Positions 43,716 through 52,265 of a stretch of 64,000 nt of DNA are shown here, one piece after another (positions within the stretch are counted from its first letter, which is position 1; each line of letters starts with the position of its first letter). Source of the stretch: Methanothrix harundinacea 6Ac (GTDB lineage Archaea > Halobacteriota > Methanosarcinia > Methanotrichales > Methanotrichaceae); assembly GCF_000235565.1 (NCBI RefSeq), contig NC_017527.1, positions 496,001 to 560,000 of the forward strand, given 5' to 3'. The notes under the pieces were generated by a model that was not told where the DNA came from, made no database searches, and was given only the letters and a program-made list of their open reading frames with translations. Position numbers and translations under genes: made by a program.

Positions 43716-44443
43716 ACGAAGAAGGTGCTCATCCCGCCTTCCGCCTTCGCCTCTTCCGCCTTCTTCTTCGCCCTCGCCTTCCTCTCCGCCTCGGGCATCT
43801 CCTCCTCCTCCCTCCTCTTCCTCTCCTCTCTCTCCATCCGGGCTAGGTGGTGGTTGAGGACCTTTGCTAGCTGGTTCAGCTTCGCCCTCTGGCACGTGGC
43901 GCCCCGGGTGACGCCGTAGACGATCTCGACGACGGTCCCCAGGGTCTCGACCTTGTTCCTCGGGGGCATCACCAGCCTCGTCTTCACCCCCACCTTCGCG
44001 AAGTCCTCGAAGTCGACGGGGCTCTGGCATACGATCACCGCCGGGACCTCCGCCAGGGCCAGGACCTCCTTCGCCTTGTAGACGACGTGAGACCTGATAT
44101 TCCCGAGGTGAATGACGGCGATCTTGTGCCTCTCGATCTGCTCGATCTCCTTGGGGGAGAGGCCGAAGGTGGGGCCGAACCCCTTGGAGGCGGATGGGAA
44201 GCTGTCGGGAACCCCCGCCCCCGCCTCCAGGACGAGGACGCTCGTCTGGACCCCCTCCCGCCGCAGACCGTAGGTGATCTCGCAGACGGGCTTGGTTATG
44301 TGCCTCCGCCCCGGGGACATGGCGATGGCGATCACGTCTGGTCTGGAGGCCTCGGAGAGGGTTCCGCGCTGGGCCAGGCCGCCGCCCTTGGCAAGCCCCA
44401 TGCTCTCTCGGCAATCCACAACCTGGGTCGTCCTGCCGATCAT
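43712..44443 (-). CDS. mcrC: Methyl-coenzyme M reductase operon protein C, separated from the operon
   Basis: The protein (243 residues) matches McrC: GRTTQVVDCRESMGLAKGGG, SPGRRHITKPVCEITYGLRR, HKIAVIHLGNIRSHVVYKAK, VICQSPVDFEDFAKVGVKTR and TRGATCQRAKL. McrC belongs to the ATP-dependent complex that activates MCR by reducing Ni in F430. It is usually encoded between mcrD and mcrG; here it lies about 37 kb away and overlaps a reductase gene. It has an additional charged tail of about 45 residues (EREERKRREEEEMPEAERKA) ending in STFFV. The related marker protein Mmp7 shares some motifs, but the VVDCR and GLAQRG start favours McrC. Confidence 0.88.
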   Translation of the reverse strand: MIGRTTQVVDCRESMGLAKGGGLAQRGTLSEASRPDVIAIAMSPGRRHITKPVCEITYGLRREGVQTSVLVLEAGAGVPDSFPSASKGFGPTFGLSPKEIEQIERHKIAVIHLGNIRSHVVYKAKEVLALAEVPAVIVCQSPVDFEDFAKVGVKTRLVMPPRNKVETLGTVVEIVYGVTRGATCQRAKLNQLAKVLNHHLARMEREERKRREEEEMPEAERKARAKKKAEEAKAEGGMSTFFV

Positions 44444-44536
44444 GGGAATTTATTCGGAGGCTAACGCATATTAGCCTTTGCTCGCCGTTTTTCCTCGGGC
44501 GAGGCCTTTAAGCCTCCTCCTGCTGAGGAGGACCTC

Positions 44537-45337
44537 ATGCTCACTTTCGTTGGCCTGGGGCTCTACGACGAGAGGGATGTCTCGGTCAAGGGCCTGCAGA
44601 CGATCAGAGACTCCGACCTAGTCTATGCGGAGTTCTACACCTCTCGGCTCATGGGCGCAACTCCTGAAAAGCTCGCCCAGCTCTACGGCAGAGAGGTCAA
44701 AGTCCTGACCCGGGAGGAGGTGGAGGTGAGCCCCGAGGGCTGGCTGGGCCGGGCGAAGGAGGAAAAGGTCGCCTTCCTGGTGGGGGGAGACCCCATGATC
44801 TCGACGACCCACCTTGACCTCCGCCTCCGGGCCCTCAGGATGGGGATAGAGACGAGGATAGTCCACTCCTCCTCCATCGTCACCGCCGTATCCGGGATGA
44901 CGGGGCTTCAGAACTATCGGTTCGGCAGGTCCACCTCGATACCCTACCCTTACGTGGCGGGGGGAAGGAGGATCGTCGCCATGAGCCCCCGGGACGTAGT
45001 CGTCGATAACCTCGCGAGGGACCTTCACACCCTCCTCTTCCTCGACATCCAGCCGGAGAGGTACATGACCGCCGGGGAGGGGGCGGCCCTCCTCCTGGAG
45101 ATGGAGGAGGAGGCCTGCGGCGATCGGTTCAACTCCTCCCTGGGCGTCGGGGTGGCGAGGGCGGGCTCCGAGGACGCCGTCGTCGTCGCCGACTGGCTGC
45201 GGAAGCTTGTGGATCGGGATCTGGGCGGTCCCCTCCAGATCCTCGTCGTCCCGGGGAGGCTCCACTTCATGGAGGCGGAGGCGCTGGTGGCCCTAGCCGG
45301 CGCGCCGCCGGAGATCCTGGAGATGGCAGAGCCCTGA
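44537..45337 (+). CDS. dphB: Diphthine synthase
   Basis: DphB (266 residues) is the SAM-dependent methyltransferase that makes diphthine on the conserved His of elongation factor 2. The N terminus [42 protein letters not shown] and [21 protein letters not shown] are diagnostic of the tetrapyrrole-methylase-like fold. A GGAGG site lies four bases before the ATG; TTTAAGCC at about 44507-44514 may be the TATA element. It is divergent from mcrC. Confidence 0.96.
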   Translation: MLTFVGLGLYDERDVSVKGLQTIRDSDLVYAEFYTSRLMGATPEKLAQLYGREVKVLTREEVEVSPEGWLGRAKEEKVAFLVGGDPMISTTHLDLRLRALRMGIETRIVHSSSIVTAVSGMTGLQNYRFGRSTSIPYPYVAGGRRIVAMSPRDVVVDNLARDLHTLLFLDIQPERYMTAGEGAALLLEMEEEACGDRFNSSLGVGVARAGSEDAVVVADWLRKLVDRDLGGPLQILVVPGRLHFMEAEALVALAGAPPEILEMAEP

Positions 45338-45345
45338 TCGGGAAA

Positions 45346-45386
45346 GGTTTAATAATCTCTGGGTATTCTCTCAGGAATACTGGAGG
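45346..45386 (+). promoter_or_regulatory. TATA box, inverted-repeat operator and RBS before the RHH/que operon
   Basis: GGTTTAATAAT (45346-45355) is a TATA box. GTATTC-TCTCAG-GAATAC (45363-45380) is a perfect 6-6-6 inverted repeat covering the predicted transcription start, and GGAGG (45382-45386) is the ribosome binding site of the RHH gene. A dimeric RHH repressor bound here would block initiation of the whole operon. Confidence 0.65.
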
Positions 45387-45389
45387 ATT

Positions 45390-45572
45390 ATGGTGCCCAA
45401 GATATCGGTGGAGATACCCCAGCACATCATCGACGACGTAAACCGGCACGTCGGCGACGACGGGAAGTTCGTCACCTTCTCCGACGCCGTCCGGACGGCG
45501 CTGAGGAAGATGCTCGACCAGCTCGACGAGATAGACCGCCGCCAGGGGCGGCTGAAGGATGGAGAAGAATGA
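45390..45572 (+). CDS. Ribbon-helix-helix (CopG-like) regulator heading queDCE
   Basis: This 60-residue protein has an N-terminal beta strand (KISVEIPQHIIDDVNRHV) and two helices (TFSDAVRTALRKMLDQL) of a MetJ/Arc-type ribbon-helix-helix DNA-binding protein. It has no ligand domain. It overlaps queD by four bases and sits directly behind an inverted repeat at its own promoter, so it probably represses itself and the preQ0 genes. The signal it responds to is unknown. Confidence 0.83.
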   Translation: MVPKISVEIPQHIIDDVNRHVGDDGKFVTFSDAVRTALRKMLDQLDEIDRRQGRLKDGEE

Positions 45573-45919
45573 GGATGGGCCTCTCCCTGGAGTTCGACGC
45601 CGCCCACCGCCTTCCGGGATACGACGGCAAATGCGCCCGTGTCCACGGCCACACCTACGAGGTGGAGGTGGTAGTCGAGGGGCAGGTCGACGAAAAGACA
45701 GGCTTTTTGATGGACTTTTACGATCTGAAGGAGGCCCTCAGATCGGTCCTGGAGGAGCTGGATCACCGCGACCTCAATGAGATCCTCGATAACCCCACCG
45801 CCGAGTGTATCGCAGAGCAGATCAGGGCCGGCCTGGAGGAGCAGCTCCTTGGCTCCAACGCCGCCCTCGTCTCGGTGAAGCTCTGGGAGGGGAAGGGCAA
45901 GTGGGTGATGACCGGATGA
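45569..45919 (+). CDS. queD: 6-carboxytetrahydropterin synthase QueD
   Basis: QueD (116 residues) converts dihydroneopterin triphosphate to 6-carboxy-tetrahydropterin, the first dedicated step toward preQ0 and archaeosine. Zinc and catalytic motifs are present: FDAAHRLPGYDGKCARVHGHTYEVEV (His20, Cys31, His35 and His37 by count), DFYDLK, LDHRDLNE and PTAECIA. The length is typical. It overlaps both the RHH gene and queC by four bases. Confidence 0.95.
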   Translation: MRMGLSLEFDAAHRLPGYDGKCARVHGHTYEVEVVVEGQVDEKTGFLMDFYDLKEALRSVLEELDHRDLNEILDNPTAECIAEQIRAGLEEQLLGSNAALVSVKLWEGKGKWVMTG

Positions 45920-46593
45920 CGCCGAAGGCGGTCTGCCTCTGCTCCGGGGGGCTCGACTCGACCGTCGCGGCGACGAAGGCGCTGAACGACGGCTTTGAGA
46001 TCTCCATCTTCCACGTCCTCTACGGCCAGAAGGCGGAGGAGAGGGAGAAGAGGGCGATCGCGGAGGTGGCGGGGGCCCTGGGGGCGGTGGAGGTACGGTT
46101 CGCGAAGACGGACCTCTTCCGGAAGATGACACCCCTGACGACGGCCGGGGCCCCCATCCCCATGGGGAGGGAGGTGGATATCCGGGGCCCCAGGGCCACC
46201 CCCTCCACCTGGGTATACTGCCGGAACCTCGTCTTCGGGTCCATGGCGGCGGCGTATGCGGAGTCGGTGGGGGCTGAGAGGGTCTACGTCGGCTTCAACG
46301 CCGAGGAGGGGAGGTCGTACCCCGACAACAGGCCGGAGTTCGTCGATAGGTTCAACCTCCTCCTGGAGAAGGCCGTTGCCTCCTTCAGCATCCCCCCGAG
46401 GGTCGAGGCGCCCCTCGTCCACCTCCAGAAGCCCGAGATCGTAAAGCTCGGGTCGGATCTGGGGGCGCCGATGGCCCTGACCTGGTCCTGCTACCTGGAT
46501 GGCGCCCTCCACTGCGGGGAGTGCGAGGCGTGTCAGCACCGGATGTTCGGCTTTCTGGAGGCGGGCGTCCCTGACCCCACCGAGTACCTCTGA
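45916..46593 (+). CDS. queC: 7-cyano-7-deazaguanine synthase QueC (canonical)
   Basis: QueC (225 residues) makes preQ0 from carboxy-deazaguanine, ATP and ammonia. It has the canonical PP-loop CSGGLDS, the substrate segment STWVYCRNLVFGSMAAAYAE and the complete zinc site SCYLDGALHCGECEACQHR (C-x8-C-x2-C-x2-C). The start at 45916 overlaps the queD stop (ATGA). Compare the divergent paralogue at 6992-7609, which has altered PP-loop and zinc positions. Confidence 0.96.
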   Translation: MTPKAVCLCSGGLDSTVAATKALNDGFEISIFHVLYGQKAEEREKRAIAEVAGALGAVEVRFAKTDLFRKMTPLTTAGAPIPMGREVDIRGPRATPSTWVYCRNLVFGSMAAAYAESVGAERVYVGFNAEEGRSYPDNRPEFVDRFNLLLEKAVASFSIPPRVEAPLVHLQKPEIVKLGSDLGAPMALTWSCYLDGALHCGECEACQHRMFGFLEAGVPDPTEYL

Positions 46594-46603
46594 CTCTGGA
46601 GTC

Positions 46604-47323
46604 TTGGGGGAGATCTTCTCCTCCTTCCAGGGGGAGGGGCCGCTCTTAGGGAGGAGGCAGGTCTTCGTCCGGACGGCGGGATGCAACCTCGCTTGCGCCT
46701 ACTGCGACTCGGCGAAGTTCCGCCGCGAGGTGACGTTTTGTGATGTTATTGCCCCCGGCCTCCGCCGACGGGCTGAAAATCCCGTATCCTTGGCGTGGAC
46801 GATGGAGGAGGTCCGGGCTCTCTGGGGCAGAGGGACTCATAGCGTCTCGATAACCGGCGGCGAGCCCCTCTGCCAGCCCGAGTTCGTCGAGGCGCTGGCG
46901 AGGGCTTGCTCCGCCGAGGGGATGCCTGTCTACCTGGAGACGAACGGCTTCTCTCACCGCCGGTTCTCGAAGATGATCCCTTGGATCGATATTGCGGCCG
47001 TCGACATAAAGCTTCCAAGCGCGTTCTCCCGGGGGGGATCGGAGGAGCTGGTCGAGAACGAGCTCGCCTCCATCGAGGCCGCCTCCCGCCGGGGGGTCTT
47101 CACCATCGCCAAGGTGGTGGTCCTCGCCTCGACCCCTAGGGCGGAGATAGAGGGCCTCGTTCCCAGGCTGGCGGGGCTGGACGCCGTGGTCGTCCTCCAG
47201 CCCGCCTCGGGGGACGGGAGGCCGTCTCCGGAGAAGCTGACAGAGCTATTCGAGGCGGCAGCGGAGGTCCTCTCCGGGGTGGTCGTCATACCCCAGGCCC
47301 ACAAGATGATGGGGATCCTCTGA
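46604..47323 (+). CDS. queE: 7-carboxy-7-deazaguanine synthase QueE
   Basis: QueE is the radical SAM enzyme that contracts 6-carboxytetrahydropterin to carboxy-deazaguanine. The N terminus GEIFSSFQGEGPLLGRRQ, cluster motif AGCNLACAYCDS (C-x3-C-x2-C) and SITGGEPLCQPEF are diagnostic. I choose the TTG at 46604 (239 residues), ten bases after the queC stop with GGAG in front. The open frame extends upstream to 46499, but that part overlaps queC and looks unlike the family. It completes queDCE. Confidence 0.92.
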   Translation: MGEIFSSFQGEGPLLGRRQVFVRTAGCNLACAYCDSAKFRREVTFCDVIAPGLRRRAENPVSLAWTMEEVRALWGRGTHSVSITGGEPLCQPEFVEALARACSAEGMPVYLETNGFSHRRFSKMIPWIDIAAVDIKLPSAFSRGGSEELVENELASIEAASRRGVFTIAKVVVLASTPRAEIEGLVPRLAGLDAVVVLQPASGDGRPSPEKLTELFEAAAEVLSGVVVIPQAHKMMGIL

Positions 47324-47338
47324 CCCTGCCGGGAGGGG

Positions 47339-47713
47339 TCAGAAGCTGAGCTCCTCTTTCTTCTCCGCAATCCTCTCCTTCACCATCCGGCTTCTCTCAT
47401 CGGCGTTTCTGTCGTACATATCCCGGTACCGATCGGACCGCTCGTTCCTCTCCCATTTAGCCAGCCTGCGGTCGAGGGCCTCGAACATGTACCTCTCCGC
47501 CGCCTTCACCGTATCGAAGTCTCCTCGGAGGACGAGGATCTCCCTCTCCTCGGACTCGCCGTCCAGAAGGCCGACCTTGGCGTTCCGCCTCACCGGCTCC
47601 AGCTCGAATCTGTCCACCAGATCCTGGATCACGCTGAGGGGCATCCCTATGGGGATCGCCAGGTCGTAGAGCCCAGAAAGTTCCTCTCTCTTCTCAATTT
47701 CAGCGTCGGCCAT
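47339..47713 (-). CDS. Conserved hypothetical protein
   Basis: I do not recognise this 124-residue protein. Residues about 15-85 look like a small alpha/beta domain (LYDLAIPIGMPLSVIQDLVDRF, then REILVLRGDFDTVKAAERYMFEAL), resembling a ligand- or nucleic-acid-binding module. A strongly charged helix follows (DRRLAKWERNERSDRYRDMY to the end). It converges with queE, 15 bases apart. It is a real gene by codon use and uninterrupted frame. Confidence 0.6.
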   Translation of the reverse strand: MADAEIEKREELSGLYDLAIPIGMPLSVIQDLVDRFELEPVRRNAKVGLLDGESEEREILVLRGDFDTVKAAERYMFEALDRRLAKWERNERSDRYRDMYDRNADERSRMVKERIAEKKEELSF

Positions 47714-47969
47714 CTCATCATCACCCTCAGATCCTCATCCCTTGAAGATTTAACTCTGTCGAAGGGCGCAGCGCCGGAGGTGGGCCAGCGTACGGGTTTA
47801 CATCCTTTGGAAGAGCATCGCCGGACCGGGGGATCCTCGGAAGGTCGAACCTTCTCCGGCGCATAGCCGATCGTCAGAAGAAGCAGATGGGGCGGCCTTA
47901 TGCCCCCGTCTTCCGGGAGCACCTCTAGGGAAACTGTTATTAAGGGGTGGCTCAATCAGAAAGGCTGCC
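47714..47969. other. Intergenic region upstream of tRNA-Ile
   Basis: No gene is supported. The AT-rich stretch ACTGTTATTAAGG (about 47932-47944) lies some 30 bases before the tRNA and is a plausible tRNA promoter. Confidence 0.4.
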
Positions 47970-48047
47970 GGGCCCGTAGCTTAGCATGGTTGGAGCGCAC
48001 GGCTGATAACCGTGAGGTCACGCGTTCGAATCGCGTCGGGCCCACCA
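47970..48047 (+). tRNA. tRNA-Ile (GAT)
   Basis: A complete cloverleaf is visible: acceptor GGGCCCG pairs with CGGGCCC, the anticodon loop CTGATAA gives GAT, and the T arm contains GTTCGAATC. The 3' CCA appears to be encoded (48045-48047). Confidence 0.96.
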
Positions 48048-48125
48048 GAAATCCGTTTTCGTATTTTAGGACCTTAAATCCCGCCCTTTTGTCTGGTATC
48101 CTCCCCTCTATTGCGTCCCCACCGG

Positions 48126-48587
48126 CTATACCCCGGAGATATCCCCGCTGAGGTTCGTGTTCATGACGTAATTGAAGCCGAGGGCCGGGGTCCCGCACCA
48201 TCCCGCCTGCTCGAGGATCCCCATGAAACAGACCCCTATCAGCTTCTTGTGCTGGATCTTTCCCAGAAGGGCTGCCATCTCCTCGATGGAGACCCCGATC
48301 TTCGGCATCGCCATCCCTCCCAGGATCACCACCACGTCGGCGTCGGGGCTGGCGGCTTTGCCGAGCTCCATCCCGTACCCCGTCGCCACCAGGGCTCTCG
48401 TCTCTTCCACCTTCAGGCCGGGGACGAAGGCCAGCCTCTTCTCCCGGACGGGAAAGCCGAGGAAGGTGGCGAAGGGCGTGCAGAAGCCCGGGGTTCCGAC
48501 GAAGGTTATGCTCTCGTCCTCCTTCACCAGGTCTCGAAATCCGTTGAGCATCCCGCCAAGGCCCTTTATATCGTTGATCTTCTTCAT
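48126..48587 (-). CDS. DUF2124 family protein
   Basis: The protein (153 residues) resembles the methanogen DUF2124 family, a Rossmann-like fold: ITFVGTPGFCTPFATFLGFPVR, AFVPGLKVEETRALV, ADVVVILGGMAMPKIGV and LIGVCFMGILEQAGWCG. Function unknown; conserved Cys residues (GFCTPF, GVCF, GWCG) may matter. The start at 48587 is fixed by AGGAGG six bases upstream; a further in-frame ATG at 48608 precedes that site. Confidence 0.8.
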   Translation of the reverse strand: MKKINDIKGLGGMLNGFRDLVKEDESITFVGTPGFCTPFATFLGFPVREKRLAFVPGLKVEETRALVATGYGMELGKAASPDADVVVILGGMAMPKIGVSIEEMAALLGKIQHKKLIGVCFMGILEQAGWCGTPALGFNYVMNTNLSGDISGV

Positions 48588-48709
48588 CCGATTCCTCCTG
48601 ATCTTCATATAGACGCCCCAAAGGTTTTAAGCTTTAACCATCGACAATCGAGCCGACACTCTCGCAGGGATCCGGACGATTTGGCGACGAACGATCGGGG
48701 GTATGAGGG

Positions 48710-49378
48710 ATGATGGGAAAAAATCTTAAAAAAATGTTTGACGTCAGCCGGGACAATTCGGCGGTCATGAAGGTGAGGCGGCAGAGGATCGCCCTCTTCA
48801 GGGATCTGGCCGCACCCCTCCCAAAGCCCTTGAAGCTCATAGACGTCGGCGGGACGGAGCTCTTCTGGGAGAAGATGGGCTTCGCCGACGATCCGGACTA
48901 CGAGATAACCATCCTCAACCTCTCCAGGACGGATAGCCACCACTCCAACATCCGCCTCGTCGCCGGGGATGCGAGGGATATGAGGGGCTTCGCTGATGGA
49001 GCCTTCGACGTCGCCTTCTCCAACTCAGTCATCGAGCATGTGGGGGGGCCATCTGAGCAGCGCCGGATGGCCCGGGAGGTGATGCGCGTCGGGAGGAGGT
49101 ACTTCGTCCAGACGCCGAACTGGAGCTTCCCCCTGGAGCCTCACTTCCTCTTCCCGGGCTTCCAGTTCTTCCCTCTCGCCCTGAAGGTCTTTTTGATCCA
49201 GCGCTTCAGCCTCGGCTGGTACCCGAAGATCCCCGATAGAGAGGAGGCGCTGGCGGCCGCAAACTCCGTCCGGCTCCTCAAGAGGCGGGAGGTGGAGGAG
49301 CTATTTTCCGGCGGAACGATCCGGGAAGAGAAGATCTTCGGGATCACCAGCTCCTTCATAGTCTATGGTGGATGGTGA
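48710..49378 (+). CDS. Class I SAM-dependent methyltransferase
   Basis: This 222-residue protein has a Rossmann SAM-binding core: LKLIDVGGTELFW (motif I), VAGDARDMRGFADGAFDVAFSNSVIEHVG (motifs II-IV, type 11) and MREVMRVGRRYFVQTPN-like motif V-VI. The conserved histidine/aromatic region PLEPHFLFPGFQFFP suggests a lipid or sugar-linked substrate. The substrate is not determined. It precedes aglB on the same strand, so a role in glycan or lipid modification is possible but inferred. Confidence 0.82.
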   Translation: MMGKNLKKMFDVSRDNSAVMKVRRQRIALFRDLAAPLPKPLKLIDVGGTELFWEKMGFADDPDYEITILNLSRTDSHHSNIRLVAGDARDMRGFADGAFDVAFSNSVIEHVGGPSEQRRMAREVMRVGRRYFVQTPNWSFPLEPHFLFPGFQFFPLALKVFLIQRFSLGWYPKIPDREEALAAANSVRLLKRREVEELFSGGTIREEKIFGITSSFIVYGGW

Positions 49379-49559
49379 CCTCCGGCCCGATCTGACGAGG
49401 GGGAGATACCTGCCCCGGGCCTGATCTTCTCCGCCTCTGATCGGTCCCGACCCTGGCCTCCCGATGGGCCGGTGGAGGGGAGGATCCCCGTCCTGGCCGA
49501 GCCTCCTCAAATCCCGCTTCAAAATGTTTATCTGGATTGAAAATGGTTCTTCCGGCACG

Positions 49560-52265
49560 ATGACCAAGAAATCGGTGAAGGAGAAAAAAGCGGGCACGGA
49601 GGGGAAGGATCAGCCGGCTCCGAAGAGGAGGCCGTTGGAACGGATCCCAGACCTTTACATCTACGTCGGCCTGGGAGTCGTATTCCTCTTCTCGCTCTAC
49701 CTGAGGGTCTACAAACCCATGTCGCGCGTCCTTGTCGGAGATTCCGTCCTCTTCGACGGCAACGATGGATCTTATCACATCATGCTCGCCAAGAGCACCG
49801 TCCTCAACCTCCAGCGGCCGTGGTTCGATCCCATGACCTTCTTTCCGAGGGGGACGGAGATCACCTTCGGCCCCTTCAACAGCTGGGCGATCGCGATCCT
49901 CTCTTACATGGCGGATCTCGGCACCCCCAGCATGCACACCGTCGAGGTGGTGGGGGCGGTGTTGCCGGCCGTCTTCGGAGCCCTCCTGGTCTTCGTAGTC
50001 TACTTCATAGGCCGGGAGCTGGGAGGGAGGACGGCGGGGTTCATGGCCGCGGTCATGATCGCAGTCCTGCCGGGCCAGTTCCTCTCCCGGTCGTTGATAG
50101 GGTTTGCAGACCATCACGCCGCTGAGGTCCTCCTCAGCACCACGGCGATGCTCTTCTTCATCCTCGCCTTCCGGTCGGGCGCCGGCAAGCTCACCTTTGC
50201 CGCCATCCGGAGGATGGATCTAACCGCTCTGAAGAGGCCGCTTGCCTACTGCCTGCTGGCGGGCCTCTTCCTGGGGCTCTACATAGATGCATGGTCATCG
50301 GGCCACCTCTTCGTGGGGATCATCCTCGCCTTCGTCACGGTCCAGAGCATAGTCGACCACATGAGGGGGAGGAACGCTGATTACGTGGGTATCTCCGGGG
50401 CGATCGCCTTCTTCGTCACGCTCCTTCTCGTCCTGCCCTTCGTCAGGGCCGAGAACGGCTTCGGCTTCACCCTCTACTCCCTTTTCCAGCCTACGATCCT
50501 GATCGTCGGTATCATCTTCATGCTATTCCTCTCCGTACTCTCCAGCCAGCTAGTCCAGAGGAAGATGGATAGGAGCTACTTCCCCCTGATCGTCATCGGG
50601 TCGATAGTCGTCGTCTTCGTCATCCTGATGCTGGCGGTTCCCCAGTTTACTGGAGCCCTGACGGCCGGCCTGAAGATATTCCAGCCCAGGACCGGGGGAG
50701 GGGCCACCATATCAGAGGCTTCCAGGATACTGGAGAGGGGCTCCATCCAGCGGAACTTCCCAGGGATCGTCCCGATCCTGTCGCCCTTCTGGCTGACCCT
50801 CATCGCCCTGCCCCTCCTCCTCCTGAGGTATCGGCGGGACGACAGCCGGAATGGGGATATGCTGATCCTCGCATGGACGGTGATCATCCTCGCCCTCACC
50901 TTCGCCCAGAACAGGTTCGCCTACTACTACGCCGTCAACGTCGCCTTCCTCGCCGGTTACCTGGGATCGGTCCTCCTCGAGAAGACCCGGTTTTTGGAGG
51001 TCGAGGACGCCTTGGTCAGGATGGCGAGGGGGTCGTCCAAAGAGGCTCCGGATCAGAACCGGGCCATCATCAACTTTGTGGTCGTCGCCTTCCTGGTGGT
51101 CCTCTTCGTCTATCCCTCGATGTTTGGGTCAGTCCAGGGGGTTAAGATAGGAAGCTTCTACTCGCAGAACCAGGTAGGACCGATGAACTCCGACTGGTAC
51201 GAATCGATGTACTGGCTCCGGGATAACACCCCCTCGCCGGAGATGGGGATCTACACCATATACGAGCGGCCGCCCAAGGGCGAACGGTTCCCTTATCCCG
51301 ACTCCGCCTATGGGACCATGTCCTGGTGGGACTACGGCCACGCCATCGAGGCGGTGGGCGAAAGGCTTGCGAACTCCAACCCCTTCCAGCAGGGGATAGG
51401 GAGCATAGAGACCGGGGTTGCGGGTTCGTCCCCCTTCTTCCTCGCCCAGAACGAGTCGGAGGCGGAGGCGGTGGCGGCTAACCTCGACGTCAACAGGTCC
51501 CTCTACTCCAACATCAGGTACGTAGTCACCGACGTGGAGATGGCGATGGGGAAGTTCCACGCCATGGCCGCCTGGAGCAACATAAATCCCGGCACATACC
51601 ATTTCAGCTACTGGCAGGACGGCCAGCCGATCATGATCTATCGGCCTCCCTACTTCAGTTCGATGGTCGCCCGGCTCCACTTCTTCGACGGGACGGAGGC
51701 GAGGGTCCAGGAGGGGTGGACGATCGCCTACCGCACCGACGGTCAGGGCGGGGTATCGGTGGAGCCCCAGAAGAGGTCTCGAAACTACCAGGAGCTCCTC
51801 GATAGCGTCAACGAGAGCCTGGGGCGGGGCTATGCGGCGGCCGAGGTGGTATCCCAGAGCCCGATCATGACCTCAGTTCCCCTGGAGGCCCTGAGCCATT
51901 ACAGGCTCGTCCACGAGTCCCCGAGCTCGATCACCTCCAGCGGCCAGAAGTACGTAAAGGTATTCGAGCACGTTCCGGGGGCCACGATCACCGGGACGGC
52001 CTCCCCCGGGACGGATGTGGTCATCTCCGTCCCGATATCGACGGGCAGGGGCAGGAGCTTCGTATATCAGAAGTCCACCGCCGCCGGATCCGACGGCCAG
52101 TTCTCCCTCGTCGTCCCCTACTCGACGGAGGGTCCAGAGAGCTGGTCCACCAACTTCGACGTGGGGCCTGTCGGCCCCTACACCCTGCGGGTCGGCACCG
52201 TCCAGTACGAGGAGGTCCGGGTCCCCGAGGGGGCGGTGATCGCCGGGAGTTCGATCAGCCTATGA
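49560..52265 (+). CDS. aglB: Oligosaccharyltransferase AglB (STT3 family)
   Basis: AglB (901 residues from the chosen start) transfers lipid-linked glycans to Asn in N-x-S/T sequons of secreted proteins. It has about a dozen membrane segments (to about residue 500). A first loop carries the acidic catalytic region (GDSVLFDGNDGSYH), and the soluble C-terminal domain carries the WWDYGH motif (589-594). The ATG at 49560 is preferred over the longer frame, as a TATA-like AAAATGTTTAT lies about 30 bases upstream. Many secreted proteins in this window contain N-x-S/T sites, its likely clients. Its stop overlaps the next ATG. Confidence 0.94.
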   Translation: MTKKSVKEKKAGTEGKDQPAPKRRPLERIPDLYIYVGLGVVFLFSLYLRVYKPMSRVLVGDSVLFDGNDGSYHIMLAKSTVLNLQRPWFDPMTFFPRGTEITFGPFNSWAIAILSYMADLGTPSMHTVEVVGAVLPAVFGALLVFVVYFIGRELGGRTAGFMAAVMIAVLPGQFLSRSLIGFADHHAAEVLLSTTAMLFFILAFRSGAGKLTFAAIRRMDLTALKRPLAYCLLAGLFLGLYIDAWSSGHLFVGIILAFVTVQSIVDHMRGRNADYVGISGAIAFFVTLLLVLPFVRAENGFGFTLYSLFQPTILIVGIIFMLFLSVLSSQLVQRKMDRSYFPLIVIGSIVVVFVILMLAVPQFTGALTAGLKIFQPRTGGGATISEASRILERGSIQRNFPGIVPILSPFWLTLIALPLLLLRYRRDDSRNGDMLILAWTVIILALTFAQNRFAYYYAVNVAFLAGYLGSVLLEKTRFLEVEDALVRMARGSSKEAPDQNRAIINFVVVAFLVVLFVYPSMFGSVQGVKIGSFYSQNQVGPMNSDWYESMYWLRDNTPSPEMGIYTIYERPPKGERFPYPDSAYGTMSWWDYGHAIEAVGERLANSNPFQQGIGSIETGVAGSSPFFLAQNESEAEAVAANLDVNRSLYSNIRYVVTDVEMAMGKFHAMAAWSNINPGTYHFSYWQDGQPIMIYRPPYFSSMVARLHFFDGTEARVQEGWTIAYRTDGQGGVSVEPQKRSRNYQELLDSVNESLGRGYAAAEVVSQSPIMTSVPLEALSHYRLVHESPSSITSSGQKYVKVFEHVPGATITGTASPGTDVVISVPISTGRGRSFVYQKSTAAGSDGQFSLVVPYSTEGPESWSTNFDVGPVGPYTLRVGTVQYEEVRVPEGAVIAGSSISL

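Noticed and set aside
42960-44414. Single 484-codon minus-strand frame joining two genes
   Set aside because: Its first 230 codons are an out-of-frame shadow of mcrC; the real reductase begins near 43715.
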